In this document: in pieces, positions 8,139 to 16,968 of the stretch
How positions within the stretch are numbered: position 1 is the first letter of the stretch
How the letters are laid out: the number at the start of each line of letters is the position of its first letter
Assembly: GCF_000737195.2 (NCBI RefSeq)
Contig: NZ_JALM01000010.1
Span: forward strand, 109,815 to 173,814
Reading direction: 5' to 3'
DNA: 64,000 nucleotides
DNA from: Sciscionella sediminilitoris
Lineage (GTDB): Bacteria; Actinomycetota; Actinomycetes; Mycobacteriales; Pseudonocardiaceae
Position numbers and translations under genes: made by a program
Notes under the pieces: model-generated
Told to the model about the DNA's origin: nothing
Database searches by the model: none
Seen by the model: only the letters and a program-made list of their open reading frames with translations

Positions 8139-9308
8139 ATGAGGCGCATCGCCGACGTCACCACCTTCGTGCTGAAGCTGTCCGGGCCACGGGCGTATCT
8201 CGGCGCCCTCGAGGACGGCAGCGAACTGGGCCGGGAACGCGGCTACGTGGTACGGGAACCGTGGCGCAGCCTCTATTCGGGCCGTTTCGAGACGATGCTG
8301 GTCCGGATCACCGCCGAGGACGGCACCGAGGGCTGGGGCGAGGCGCTCGCCCCGGTCGGCCCGGAGATCCCCGCCGCGGTGGTCGAGCGGCTGCTGGCCG
8401 GATGGCTGACCGGACGGGAACTCACCGGCGTGCGGCCACTGTGGGACGGGCTGCGCGATCTGATGCGGGAACGCGGACATCTGGTGGGGCATCAGGCCGA
8501 CGCGCTCGCCGCGGTGGACATCGCCCTGTGGGACCTCTACGGCAAGCTCACCGGCCTCTCGGTCGCGCAGCTGCTCGGCGGCGGGCGGCGGGAAACCGTC
8601 CCGGCCTACGTCTCCGGTCTCCCCCGGCCCACCGATGCCGAACGGGCCGCACTCGCCGCGGACTGGGCGCAGCGGGGCGCCAGCCGGGTCAAGCTCGCGC
8701 TCGGCAAGGGCATCGAGGCCGATCTCGCCACCTTCGACGCCGTCGCCGAGGCGGCGCCCGCGATGCGGATCGCGGTCGACGCGCACTGGGCCTACTCGAT
8801 CGGCGAGGCCATCGAGCTCGGCAGCGAACTGGATCGCAGGCACGCGCTGTTCTTCGAGGCGCCGCTGGTCCCCGAGGACAGTGCGGGGCACGCGGAACTG
8901 GTCAGCCGGATCACCACCCCGGTCGCGGTCGGCGAGGCGATGCGCAACCGCTACGAGTTCGCCGACTGGCTCGGGCGGCGCGCGCTGCGGATCGCCCAGC
9001 CCGATGTGGCCCGCACCGGGATCACCGAGGCCAGCTCCATCGCGGAACTCGCCGCAGCGCACCATGTTCGGATCGCCTACCACCATTCGGTCGGGCTCGG
9101 AATCGCGCTCGCCGCGGGCATCCACGTCTCCGCTGCCGGTGCCGGGGTCCCGTTCTTCGAATACCAGCCGGACACCGTTCCCATGGCGCAGCGCATCCTG
9201 CGCGACCCACTGACCGCGGGCCCGACGGGGTTCGCCGTACCGACCGGACCGGGTCTCGGCGTCGAGGTGGACGCCGAAACGGTCCGCACCCTCGCGAAGG
9301 AGAGCTGA
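8139..9308 (+). CDS. Mandelate racemase/muconate lactonizing enzyme-family dehydratase
   Basis: A 389-aa enolase-superfamily enzyme. The metal ligands Asp214 (VDAHW), Glu240 (FFEAP) and Glu266 (VGEAM) are in place on the barrel, with candidate acid/base residues Lys185 (VKLALGK) and His315/His316 (AYHHS). This arrangement is typical of sugar-acid dehydratases that remove the alpha proton of a carboxylate. ATG 8139 has GGAGAGG at 8124-8130. With the following DHDPS-family lyase, SDR and KDPG-type aldolase it probably dehydrates an aldonate or aldarate to a 2-keto-3-deoxy acid; the exact sugar acid is unknown. Confidence 0.8.
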   Translation: MRRIADVTTFVLKLSGPRAYLGALEDGSELGRERGYVVREPWRSLYSGRFETMLVRITAEDGTEGWGEALAPVGPEIPAAVVERLLAGWLTGRELTGVRPLWDGLRDLMRERGHLVGHQADALAAVDIALWDLYGKLTGLSVAQLLGGGRRETVPAYVSGLPRPTDAERAALAADWAQRGASRVKLALGKGIEADLATFDAVAEAAPAMRIAVDAHWAYSIGEAIELGSELDRRHALFFEAPLVPEDSAGHAELVSRITTPVAVGEAMRNRYEFADWLGRRALRIAQPDVARTGITEASSIAELAAAHHVRIAYHHSVGLGIALAAGIHVSAAGAGVPFFEYQPDTVPMAQRILRDPLTAGPTGFAVPTGPGLGVEVDAETVRTLAKES

Positions 9309-9312
9309 TCCC

Positions 9313-10209
9313 GTGCCCGACACCCCGACCGGACTGATCCCCATCCTGGCCACCCCGTTCACCGAACGCGGCGAGCTGGACCTGCCCTCGCTACGCTCAC
9401 TCGTGGAATTCGAGCTGGCCTCCGGGGCCGACGGGCTCGCCGTGTTCGGCATGGCCAGCGAGGGTTTCGCGCTGACCGCGGCCGAGCGCGCCACGATCCT
9501 GCGCGAGGTCCGCGAGCTCGCCGGTCCCCGGGTGCCGATCGTCGCCGGGATCAACGGGACCAGCACCGTGAACGCGCTCGAGCAGATCGATGCGGCGAGC
9601 GGAGCCGATCAGGTCATGGTGCTGCCCCCGTTCCTGGTCAAGCCGGGACTGGGCCAGGTGACCGAGTTCTTCGCCGAGGTGGCCGAACGCGGCGGGATCC
9701 CGGTGATGATCCAGGACGCGCCCGGGGTGACCGGAACCGCCATCGAACCGGCGGCGATCGCGAAGCTGGCCGAAGTGCCCGGCATCACCGCGATCAAGGT
9801 CGAGGCGCCGCCGACCCCGCCGAAGATCGCGGCCGTGCGCGAGACCGGGCTCACGGTGCTCGGCGGGCAGAACGCCCAGGCGCTGATCGAGGAGTACGAC
9901 AACGGCGCGGTCGGCACGATGCCCGCCTGCGAGTTCACCGATCTGCTCCGCCCGATCCTCGACGACCTCGCCGCCGGGCGGCGCACCGAGGCCCGGTCCG
10001 CGTTCACCGCGCTGCTTCCGCTGATCCACCTCGGCGTGCGGCCCGGCCAGGCCTGGGCGGTGCACAAGGAGGTGCTGCGGCGCCGGGGGATCATCGCGTC
10101 CTCGGCGACCAGGCTGCCCGCGCGCCCGCTCGAACCGGTGACCGCGAAGGCACTCGGCGAGCTCCTCGACGAGCTGGCCCTGCCCGCGTGGCACGGCGGG
10201 CCGCGATGA
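9313..10209 (+). CDS. Dihydrodipicolinate synthase-family lyase/dehydratase
   Basis: A 298-aa TIM-barrel protein of the DapA/NanA superfamily. The Schiff-base lysine is Lys162 (AIKVEAPP) and a GMASEG loop (46-51) stands for the usual GTTGE. Where DapA has the catalytic Tyr in a YNxP context, this protein reads MIQDAPG (142-148 region begins at 142; motif near 132-138), so the Tyr is absent; it is therefore unlikely to make dihydrodipicolinate and more likely a sugar-acid lyase or dehydratase. GTG start at 9313 with AAGGAGA upstream; its last codons overlap the SDR start (ATGA, 10206-10209). Confidence 0.75.
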   Translation: MPDTPTGLIPILATPFTERGELDLPSLRSLVEFELASGADGLAVFGMASEGFALTAAERATILREVRELAGPRVPIVAGINGTSTVNALEQIDAASGADQVMVLPPFLVKPGLGQVTEFFAEVAERGGIPVMIQDAPGVTGTAIEPAAIAKLAEVPGITAIKVEAPPTPPKIAAVRETGLTVLGGQNAQALIEEYDNGAVGTMPACEFTDLLRPILDDLAAGRRTEARSAFTALLPLIHLGVRPGQAWAVHKEVLRRRGIIASSATRLPARPLEPVTAKALGELLDELALPAWHGGPR

Positions 10210-10916
10210 GCCGGAGCGTGGTGCTCATCGGGGGCGGCTCCCCGATCGGGCTGGCCATCGCCGAGTCGTTCGCCGCCGAGGGCGAGCGGGTCCTCGGTGC
10301 GGGCCTGGAACCGGTGCGGCACAAGGCGTTCAGCGAATTCGTGGTGGCCGATGCGGGTACCCCGCACGGGGCGGAAGAGGTGATCGGCCGCGCCGGAACC
10401 GTGGATGTCCTCGTGCTCGCCGCCGCGGCGCAACCGGTCGCGCCCGCCGCGGAAACGAGCGAGGAGCAATGGCGTTCGGCCATCGCGAACACCCTGGACG
10501 CCGCGTTCTATCCGGTACGGGCGGCCCTTCCCGTCCTGTCCGATGGCGGTTGCATCCTCGCGGTCACCTCGGTGAACGGCTTCCTCGCCGCTCCGGGTCT
10601 GCCCGGCTACGCCGCGGCCAAGGCCGGGGTGGACGGCCTGGTCCGCCAGCTCGCGCTGGAATACGGTCCCCGGGGCATCCGGGTCAACGCGGTCGCTCCG
10701 GGGATGATCGGCGGGAGCGAACTCCCGGACGCGGCCGAGGGCTACCCGCTGCGCCGGACCGGGGAACCACGGGAGGTCGCGGACGCGGTCACCTTCCTCG
10801 CCTCACCGCGGGCCTCGTTCATCACCGGTGTGGTGCTCCCGGTGGACGGCGGTCTGTCCATCTCCTCCCCCGCCGCCTTCGCCCGGCCCGATCTGCGCGC
10901 GAGGTTCCTGTCATGA
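10206..10916 (+). CDS. Short-chain dehydrogenase/reductase
   Basis: A 236-aa classical SDR. GGGSPIG (near residues 8-14) is a variant of the TGxxxGIG loop, VTSVNG supplies the Ser, and YAAAK the Tyr/Lys pair. The C-terminal VVLPVDGGLSI is usual for the 3-oxoacyl-ACP reductase-like group. It lies between the DHDPS-family lyase and the KDPG-type aldolase with ATGA overlaps on both sides, so it probably oxidises or reduces a keto-deoxy sugar acid. The substrate is not evident. Confidence 0.75.
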   Translation: MSRSVVLIGGGSPIGLAIAESFAAEGERVLGAGLEPVRHKAFSEFVVADAGTPHGAEEVIGRAGTVDVLVLAAAAQPVAPAAETSEEQWRSAIANTLDAAFYPVRAALPVLSDGGCILAVTSVNGFLAAPGLPGYAAAKAGVDGLVRQLALEYGPRGIRVNAVAPGMIGGSELPDAAEGYPLRRTGEPREVADAVTFLASPRASFITGVVLPVDGGLSISSPAAFARPDLRARFLS

Positions 10917-11500
10917 CAGCAACATCCGGATGGTTCGAGGAAGCCTTCGCCGGGCAGACGCTGCTGGGGATCCTGCGTGGCTTCGATCCCGGGGAGACGG
11001 TCCGGCTCGCCGAACTCGCCTGGCGACTGGGCGTGCGCTGTGTCGAGGTACCGGTGCAGGACGAGCGTGGCCGCGCGGCGCTGCGGGCCACCGTCGAGGC
11101 CGCGGCGGGCCGTCCGGTCGGCGCGGGCACGGTGACCACCCCGGAACGCCTGCACGCCGCGGTCCAGGCGGGCGCGGCGTTCACCGTGGCACCCGGACTC
11201 GATCCGGAACTGGCCGAGGCGAGCCGGTCCGCCGGGCTGCCGCATCTGCCCGGGGTGGCCACGCCGAGTGAGGTGGCGCTGGCCGAGCGGATCGGGCTGC
11301 GCTGGGTGAAGGCGTTCCCCGCCGCGGCACTCGGCACCGCGTGGTTCTCCGCCATACGCGGCCCGTTCCCCGGGATGCGGTTCGTGGCCACCGGCGGGAT
11401 GACAGCCGCGAGCGTCACGCCCTACCTGGACGCGGGTGCCTCGGTCATCGCCCTCGGCTCCGGGCTCGCCGATCTGCTCAATCCGCCCATCACGGCGTGA
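10913..11500 (+). CDS. KDPG/KDPGal-type 2-keto-3-deoxy aldolase
   Basis: A 195-aa class I aldolase of the Eda family. LLGILRGFDP (18-27) opens the first strand; Glu45 (VEVP) and the Schiff-base Lys133 (WVKAFPA) are the catalytic pair; ATGGM holds the phosphate-side loop. It should cleave a 2-keto-3-deoxy sugar acid (possibly phosphorylated) to pyruvate and an aldehyde. No sugar-acid kinase is present in the operon, so either the kinase is elsewhere or the enzyme uses an unphosphorylated substrate. Last gene of the four-gene plus-strand operon. Confidence 0.8.
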   Translation: MTATSGWFEEAFAGQTLLGILRGFDPGETVRLAELAWRLGVRCVEVPVQDERGRAALRATVEAAAGRPVGAGTVTTPERLHAAVQAGAAFTVAPGLDPELAEASRSAGLPHLPGVATPSEVALAERIGLRWVKAFPAAALGTAWFSAIRGPFPGMRFVATGGMTAASVTPYLDAGASVIALGSGLADLLNPPITA

Positions 11501-11580
11501 AACCGCACACCACACCCCATTCCGCGGGGATTGCGCCGGTATTCTGGGCCGATGTGCCGTGCCCGCCGTGAAGGAGTCCG

Positions 11581-12219
11581 ATGACCGAGTCGACCACCGA
11601 TCAGCGTGCCACGGACCACGAAGGGGGCTTCCGGTCCCGGTTCGAGGTGACCACCGAGCGTGGTGGCCCCCGCTACGGGGCCTTCAGCGAGGAGGTCCGC
11701 CGGCTGATGGACCTGACCAGGTACGCGTGCCCGACCCCGGACCTGATCGACGGCCTCATCGAGGATCTGCGCGGGATCAACGAGCGGCTGGCGGCCACCC
11801 AGGTCGACGAGTGGCACAGCCCGGCGGGGACCCGGATCGACCTGCCCGCGCGGGGCAACATCACGCTGCCGCCCTACGAGGTGGAGCAGGCCGGTCCGGA
11901 CGGGGTCTCCGCGGTGGTGACGTTCCGCCCGTACCACCTCGGCGGCAACAACGCCGCGCACGGCGGGCAGGTGGCGGTGGCCTTCGACGATCTCGCCGGG
12001 ATGGCCTCGGTCATGGGCCAGGGCAAGGTCAGCAGGACGGCCTATCTGACCGTGGATTACCGCTCGATCACGCCGCTGGACACGCCACTGCGCTGCCGGA
12101 CCTGGGTGGACCGGATCGAGGGCAGGAAGGTGTTCATCCGCGGTTCCCTGCACGACGGGCAGCGGCTGTGCGCCGAACTCGACGCGCTGTTCATCCAGCT
12201 GAAGCCGGGCCAGCAGTAG
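11581..12219 (+). CDS. PaaI-type hotdog thioesterase
   Basis: A 212-aa protein with a single hotdog domain in its C-terminal two thirds. RPYHLGGNNAAHGGQVAVAF (about 118-137) carries the HGG segment that forms the active site of PaaI/YbgC-like acyl-CoA thioesterases. The start has AAGGAG about 5 bp upstream. It is a single gene, convergent with the mce operon (19 bp between stops). Its job may be to release CoA from stalled acyl-CoA intermediates; a sterol-CoA substrate is possible from position but not shown. Confidence 0.72.
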   Translation: MTESTTDQRATDHEGGFRSRFEVTTERGGPRYGAFSEEVRRLMDLTRYACPTPDLIDGLIEDLRGINERLAATQVDEWHSPAGTRIDLPARGNITLPPYEVEQAGPDGVSAVVTFRPYHLGGNNAAHGGQVAVAFDDLAGMASVMGQGKVSRTAYLTVDYRSITPLDTPLRCRTWVDRIEGRKVFIRGSLHDGQRLCAELDALFIQLKPGQQ

Positions 12220-12238
12220 GTCAGCTCGACACGCGCGT

Positions 12239-12838
12239 TCAGAGCACGCCGAGCTCGGTGATCTTCCAGGAGCCGCCGGGATCCCGCTGCGCGCTCAGGC
12301 GCAGCTGGGCGGTCCCGGAACGCTGCTGGGTCGACCCGGACATGATCTGCTGGTCCACGAGGGCGAGCAGTTCGGCCCGGTCCCCGTGCAGCGAGACCAC
12401 CCCGAGGTTGCGCACGATCGTGGTGACGATGAGCCGCTTGCTCTGCGCGGTGTCCCTGATCCGCCCGAACAGCGCGTCGTACTGGCGCACCGCGGCACCG
12501 GTGAACAGGCCGCGCGCCGCCTTGTGGGCGTTGTCCAGATCGGCGTAGTCGTAGCTGAGCACCTGGGTCAGCGGGCCACGCAGCCGATCGGTGAGCTCGC
12601 TGGTCTTCCCGGCGTCCACCAGTGTCTCGTTGTCCGAACGCAGCAGCGCACCGGTCACCCCGAGCGCGGCGGCGAGCACCGCGGCGATGATCGCCAGTAC
12701 CGCGCACCGGCGCTGCACCTGTTCGGCGGGCAGCGCGCGCAGTTTCCCCGGGAGGGACCGCACTCGGCCGGGCAGTGCACGCATCCGGCCCGGCAGCGCC
12801 CGTACCGGGCCCGGCAGGGTGATCGGCCAGCCCGTCAT
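12239..12838 (-). CDS. mam4B: Mce-associated membrane protein (second)
   Basis: A 199-aa protein with an unusual Pro/Arg/Leu-rich cytoplasmic N-terminus in which ALPGR-like units recur (residues 8-38), one membrane segment (about 46-67, VLAIIAAVLAAALGVTGALL) and an exported C-terminal domain of the Mce-associated (Mas/Mam) type. These proteins stabilise the Mce transporter. It is the last gene of the operon; its ATG overlaps the preceding stop (12835-12838). The name follows position relative to the M. tuberculosis mce4 operon. Confidence 0.72.
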   Translation of the reverse strand: MTGWPITLPGPVRALPGRMRALPGRVRSLPGKLRALPAEQVQRRCAVLAIIAAVLAAALGVTGALLRSDNETLVDAGKTSELTDRLRGPLTQVLSYDYADLDNAHKAARGLFTGAAVRQYDALFGRIRDTAQSKRLIVTTIVRNLGVVSLHGDRAELLALVDQQIMSGSTQQRSGTAQLRLSAQRDPGGSWKITELGVL

Positions 12839-13341
12839 GGTGTCCCCGTCCCGGTCGAGGACAGATCCCCGACCAGCCAGCCGGAATCGGTCCGCGCCAT
12901 CCGCGCGGTGAATCCGGCCTTGCGGCGCACCGCGGGTTTCCCGTTCGCGGCGATGTGCACATCGGCGGAAAGGATCACGGTCGCGGTCCCGGCGTTGACG
13001 TCCACCTTGGTCACCGCGGCCGAGGTGATCCGCGCGGTGCTCACCGATTTGGTCCGCTTGGCCTGGTTGGCGTCCGATTCCCGTGCCCGGTCCAGGTTCG
13101 CCTTGTAGGCCCCGGTGGCCACCGCGGACCACTGCTTCAGGTCCGCATCGGCCTTGCGGTAGTCGAGGCTGGCGAGCGCGGCGACGTCGGTGCGGGCCGC
13201 CTCGAGCGCCCCATCGCGGGCGGAGGCGACCGAGGCGTCCGAACCGAAGGCGTCCTGCCAGGCGGAGAAGGCGAACACGCCGAGCCCCGCGAGCGCCACG
13301 GCGAGCAGCGCGACCGAGAGCCGGACCCGATGGCGGTTCAT
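12835..13341 (-). CDS. mam4A: Mce-associated membrane protein (first)
   Basis: A 168-aa protein with an N-terminal membrane anchor (about 8-27) and an exported alpha/beta domain containing LDYRKADADLKQW and a C-terminal WLVGDL, features of Mce-associated proteins. It follows the sixth Mce gene with a 4-bp overlap and precedes the second Mas gene in the same way. Expected to lie in the inner membrane beside the Mce complex. Confidence 0.75.
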   Translation of the reverse strand: MNRHRVRLSVALLAVALAGLGVFAFSAWQDAFGSDASVASARDGALEAARTDVAALASLDYRKADADLKQWSAVATGAYKANLDRARESDANQAKRTKSVSTARITSAAVTKVDVNAGTATVILSADVHIAANGKPAVRRKAGFTARMARTDSGWLVGDLSSTGTGTP

Positions 13342-14561
13342 TTCTGCAGTCCGTAGAGCTGTTCGACGCTGTCCGGGCCACCGGAACCGCTGACCTCGCC
13401 GATCACCCCGGGCATCCCGCCGGGCAGCTGGGCCGGGGCGGCCGGCTTCGGCGGCGCGCCGCCGTAGGGCGCGTTCTGCGCGCCGCGCACCAGGATCGGG
13501 CTGCCCTTCGGTTCGGCGCAGTAGGCGGCCTGGTTCGGGTTGTAGTTACCCATATCGGTTCCCGCGTGCTGTTTGGTCGCCTGATATCCCTTGGTGCACG
13601 GCGGCGGCTGGTAGAAGCTGAGCTGGAAGGAGAGCTGGCCCTGGTTTCCCCGGGACAGCGTCGGGCTGACCCCGCCGATCATGGGCAGCCCGACGAGCAG
13701 CTGGCGCACCGCGGGCACCCGGGATTCGAGCAGCTGGGATGTGGTGAGCAGGTTCGCGAGCACCGCGGAGAGCCCGTTTCCGCTACGGTGCAGGAAGTTC
13801 TGCACCTCCCCGGTGACCTTCGGGGCCTCGTGGGTGATCTTGCGGATGTCCGGATCGGATTTCTTGAGCTGGGCGGTGATATCGCGCAGGCCGTTGGAGA
13901 ACGTGGACAGCTGCCCGGTCAGCTGCGACTGGGTGTCGAGTACGGTCCCGCCGGTGTGCAGTAGCTTCTTGGTCTGCGGGACGTACTCGTCCGCGGTGCC
14001 CACGAAGGAGTTCGCGGCGTCGATCAGGGTGCGCAGATCCTGGCCGCTGCCGTCGAACGCGGTGCCCAGTTCATCCACCACGGTGCGCAGCGAACCGGTG
14101 GGCACATCGTTGACCAGTTTGTCCACCGCGTCGAGCATCCGCGCGGGGGCGACCGGGACATCGGTCTTGCGCTCGGCTATCCGCGAGCCGTCCCGCAGAT
14201 AGGGCGGGGAATCGTTGTCCGGAACCAGATCCACGTACTGCTCACCGATCGCGGACCGGTCGGTGACGATCGCGCGCACCGAGGCCGGGATCTTCGGGGC
14301 ATCCGAGTCGATCTTGAGCTGGACCCGGATCCCGTTGTCGGACAGGGAAAGCGAGCCGACCCGGCCCACCGGGCTGCCGCGGTAGGTCACCTCGGCGTTC
14401 GGGAAGATCCCGCCACCGGTGGCCAGTTCCGCGGTCACCGTGTAACGCCCGGCCCCGATCTCGTTGCCGAGACCCGCGTAGCGCACCGCGGTGAACCCGA
14501 CTGCGAGCACCCCGATCACGATGAACAGCACGAACTTGACCTTGACACCGCGGGAGATCAT
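13338..14561 (-). CDS. mce4F: MCE-family protein MceF
   Basis: A 407-aa Mce protein: N-terminal membrane anchor (about 7-27), an MCE/MlaD domain (about 38-115, VTYRGSPVGRVGSL, SAIGEQYVDLVP), a long helical region and a Pro/Gly-rich tail. Mce subunits form a periplasm-spanning tube that carries lipids to the YrbE permease; in mce4 operons the cargo is sterol. ATG overlaps the MceE stop by 4 bp. Confidence 0.83.
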   Translation of the reverse strand: MISRGVKVKFVLFIVIGVLAVGFTAVRYAGLGNEIGAGRYTVTAELATGGGIFPNAEVTYRGSPVGRVGSLSLSDNGIRVQLKIDSDAPKIPASVRAIVTDRSAIGEQYVDLVPDNDSPPYLRDGSRIAERKTDVPVAPARMLDAVDKLVNDVPTGSLRTVVDELGTAFDGSGQDLRTLIDAANSFVGTADEYVPQTKKLLHTGGTVLDTQSQLTGQLSTFSNGLRDITAQLKKSDPDIRKITHEAPKVTGEVQNFLHRSGNGLSAVLANLLTTSQLLESRVPAVRQLLVGLPMIGGVSPTLSRGNQGQLSFQLSFYQPPPCTKGYQATKQHAGTDMGNYNPNQAAYCAEPKGSPILVRGAQNAPYGGAPPKPAAPAQLPGGMPGVIGEVSGSGGPDSVEQLYGLQK

Positions 14562-15793
14562 TTGCCGCCCCCGAGCACCGAGTCGAACACTCCGCCGAGC
14601 CCGGGCGGCGGCTTCGGGGGCGCCGCGCCCTGCGGTTCCTGCCCGGACGCCGGTTGACCGGAGGCCGGTTGACCGGACCGCTGCTGATCACCGGACTGTG
14701 CCTGGTTTCCCTGCTTGCCACCGGATTTGTCCGGGTCCGGGAACAGCGGCGGGATCAGCGGCATCTTGCTGTTCTTCATGTTGTCCCCGAGCACGTCCAG
14801 CCGGAAGTCCATGTCCAGGTCCGCGTTGAAGTAGTCGCCCTTGAGCGAGTTCATCGCGTAGTCCGCGAACGGGTAGGACAGCAGGATCTGCATGGACTTC
14901 GGGATGTTCGAGCCCGCCTTGGCCAGCTGGCGCAGCGTGGGCGCGACCGTGCGCAGATCGTCGAGCAGATCGTCCCGGCTGCGGTCGATGGTGTCGGTGG
15001 CCACTGTGGACAGTCGGCGCAGCGAGCCGAGCATCGCCACGATCTGGTCCCGCTGCTGGTTCGCCGACCGCAGCCCGGGTTCCATGGCGTCGAGCCCGTC
15101 GGCGAGCTGTTTGCGTTGCGTGGATACGGTCGCGGACAGGGTGTTGAGCCCGTCGATGGCCCTGGTGATGTTGTCCCGCTGCCCGTTGAGCTGATGGGCG
15201 AGGTCGCGCAGCCGGGACAGGGTGGCGCGCAGTTCGGGTTCGCGCCCGTCGAGCGCCCCGTTGAGCTCGTGGGTGATGTTCTGCACCTGCTGGATGCCGC
15301 CGTTGTTCAGCAGCAGGGACAGCGCCCCGAGCACCTCCTCGACCTCGGCGTTGCGGTTGGTGCGGGACACCGGGATCGTGCCCCCACCGTGCAGCGTCCC
15401 GCTCGGTGCGGCGTTCTTCGGTCCGCCGAGTTCGACGAACTTCTCGCCGAGCAGGCTGGACTGGCGCAGGGTGGCGGTGGCGTTCGCGGGCAGGTGCACA
15501 TCGCCGTTGACATCCATCGTCACGATCGCGGTCTTGTTGTCCGGGGCGAGCTCCACCCGGTCCACCCGCCCGGCCGCGACATCGTTGACCTTCACCATGG
15601 CCTGCGGCACCAGATCGAGCACATCGGTGAACTGGGCGCGCACCGTGAACGGATGCGCGCCCAGATCCGCGCCACCGGGCAGCGGCACGTTGTAGAGACC
15701 GTTGAAGCCGCCGGGTGCGCAGGAGCACAACAGGGCGGCGCTTCCGACGAGCGCGGCGAGGCGCCAGCGTCGCCCGGCGTGTGTGGCGCTCAC
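14558..15793 (-). CDS. mce4E: MCE-family lipoprotein MceE (LprN-like)
   Basis: A 411-aa Mce protein with a lipoprotein-like start: VSATHAGRRWRLAALV, a hydrophobic stretch, then LLCSCAPGG, whose second Cys (near residue 27) could be lipidated. An MCE domain follows (about 45-125, VNDVAAGRVDRVEL, SLLGEKFVEL). The C-terminus is rich in Pro, Gln and Gly. GTG at 15791-15793 is chosen as start because it overlaps the MceD stop (GTGA) and GGGAGG lies upstream; an earlier in-frame ATG at 15844 would lie inside MceD. The fifth Mce of such operons is normally the lipoprotein. Confidence 0.82.
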   Translation of the reverse strand: MSATHAGRRWRLAALVGSAALLCSCAPGGFNGLYNVPLPGGADLGAHPFTVRAQFTDVLDLVPQAMVKVNDVAAGRVDRVELAPDNKTAIVTMDVNGDVHLPANATATLRQSSLLGEKFVELGGPKNAAPSGTLHGGGTIPVSRTNRNAEVEEVLGALSLLLNNGGIQQVQNITHELNGALDGREPELRATLSRLRDLAHQLNGQRDNITRAIDGLNTLSATVSTQRKQLADGLDAMEPGLRSANQQRDQIVAMLGSLRRLSTVATDTIDRSRDDLLDDLRTVAPTLRQLAKAGSNIPKSMQILLSYPFADYAMNSLKGDYFNADLDMDFRLDVLGDNMKNSKMPLIPPLFPDPDKSGGKQGNQAQSGDQQRSGQPASGQPASGQEPQGAAPPKPPPGLGGVFDSVLGGGK

Positions 15794-16968
15794 TTCCCGC
15801 CTCCCTTGTTCGGTGTCGGGAACGGGGTTCCCTTCGGGGCCCACAGCCAGGACAGTATCTGCGCCAGCGAGGGCAGGTTCAGCCCGTTGTCCACGGTGTT
15901 CGCGATCGAATCGCAGAGCTTGTTCGGATCCTTGGTCTGGCTGCGGTTCGGGGTGTTGATCGTCAGCGCCCGGCAGATCGACTGCACCGGGCCGAAGGTC
16001 AGCTCACCGAGGTCACCCCTGGTCGCCACGGTCCCGGAGGCCTGATCGTAGGCCCCGAGGTAACCCGAGATCCCGACGGGCGCGGTGTCCAGGGTCTCGG
16101 CGAGCGCACCGCGCTGGTCCACGAGCACCTTGGTGATGCCGATAAGCTTGTCCACGTTCTTGCTCAGCAGATCGGAATTGTCCCCGATGAAGCCCTTCAC
16201 CTTCACCAGCGAATCGCCGAGCTCGCTCAGCGCGGAGCCGAATTTCCCGCTGTCGTCGGAAAGGAACTGGGAGACATCGGCGAGCCTGGTCTCGAAATCG
16301 CGCACCTGCGCGTCGTTGTCCGCCAGCGCCTTGGTGAAGTCCCCGAGGTGCTTGACCGTGCCGAACAGGTCGTCCTTGGAACCGGAGAGCGTGTTCGCTG
16401 CCTTGGCGAGATTGTGCAGGGTGTCGTGCAGCGCCGCGCCGTTGCCCTTGAAGTTCCGCGCCGCGGAGTTCAGCACCTTGGTCAGTGCCCCGCTCTTGTT
16501 CGCCCCGTCCGGGCCGAGCGCCTCGGCGAGCTTGGTGGCGTTGGCGTAGATCTGGTCCAGCTCGACCGGGGTCGCGGTGCGGTCCCGCCCGAACACCGCC
16601 CCGGAGGTCATCCTCGGTCCCTCCACATAGGAGGGAGTGAGCTGGATGTAGCGGTCGCTGACCACGGTCGGCGCGACCACGACCGCCTTGGCGTTCGCCG
16701 GAACCGGGACATCCCGGTTCACCGAGAACTTCACGCGCACCTGCTTGCCTTGCGGGGTAACGGAATCGACCTTGCCCACGTCGATGCCGATCACCCGGAC
16801 ATCCGAGTCCGGATAGATGCCGACCGTCTTGCCGAAGTAGGCGGTGAACACCTGTCCGGTGCCTCCGGACCCGACCCACCAGACCCCGGCGCACAGCAGC
16901 AGGGCCAGAGCGCACAGCATCGCGATCCGAGTCTGCAGCCGCTGTCCGGACTGGTTGCGCACGATCAT
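15790..16968 (-). CDS. mce4D: MCE-family protein MceD
   Basis: A 392-aa Mce protein with one N-terminal membrane segment (about 15-33), an MCE domain (about 38-115, VIGIDVGKVDSV, VVSDRYIQLTPSY) and a long coiled-coil-like helical part (about 140-320). The C-terminus ends in a Lys/Gly-rich tail. It overlaps MceC (16965-16968) and MceE by 4 bp each. Confidence 0.83.
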   Translation of the reverse strand: MIVRNQSGQRLQTRIAMLCALALLLCAGVWWVGSGGTGQVFTAYFGKTVGIYPDSDVRVIGIDVGKVDSVTPQGKQVRVKFSVNRDVPVPANAKAVVVAPTVVSDRYIQLTPSYVEGPRMTSGAVFGRDRTATPVELDQIYANATKLAEALGPDGANKSGALTKVLNSAARNFKGNGAALHDTLHNLAKAANTLSGSKDDLFGTVKHLGDFTKALADNDAQVRDFETRLADVSQFLSDDSGKFGSALSELGDSLVKVKGFIGDNSDLLSKNVDKLIGITKVLVDQRGALAETLDTAPVGISGYLGAYDQASGTVATRGDLGELTFGPVQSICRALTINTPNRSQTKDPNKLCDSIANTVDNGLNLPSLAQILSWLWAPKGTPFPTPNKGGGK

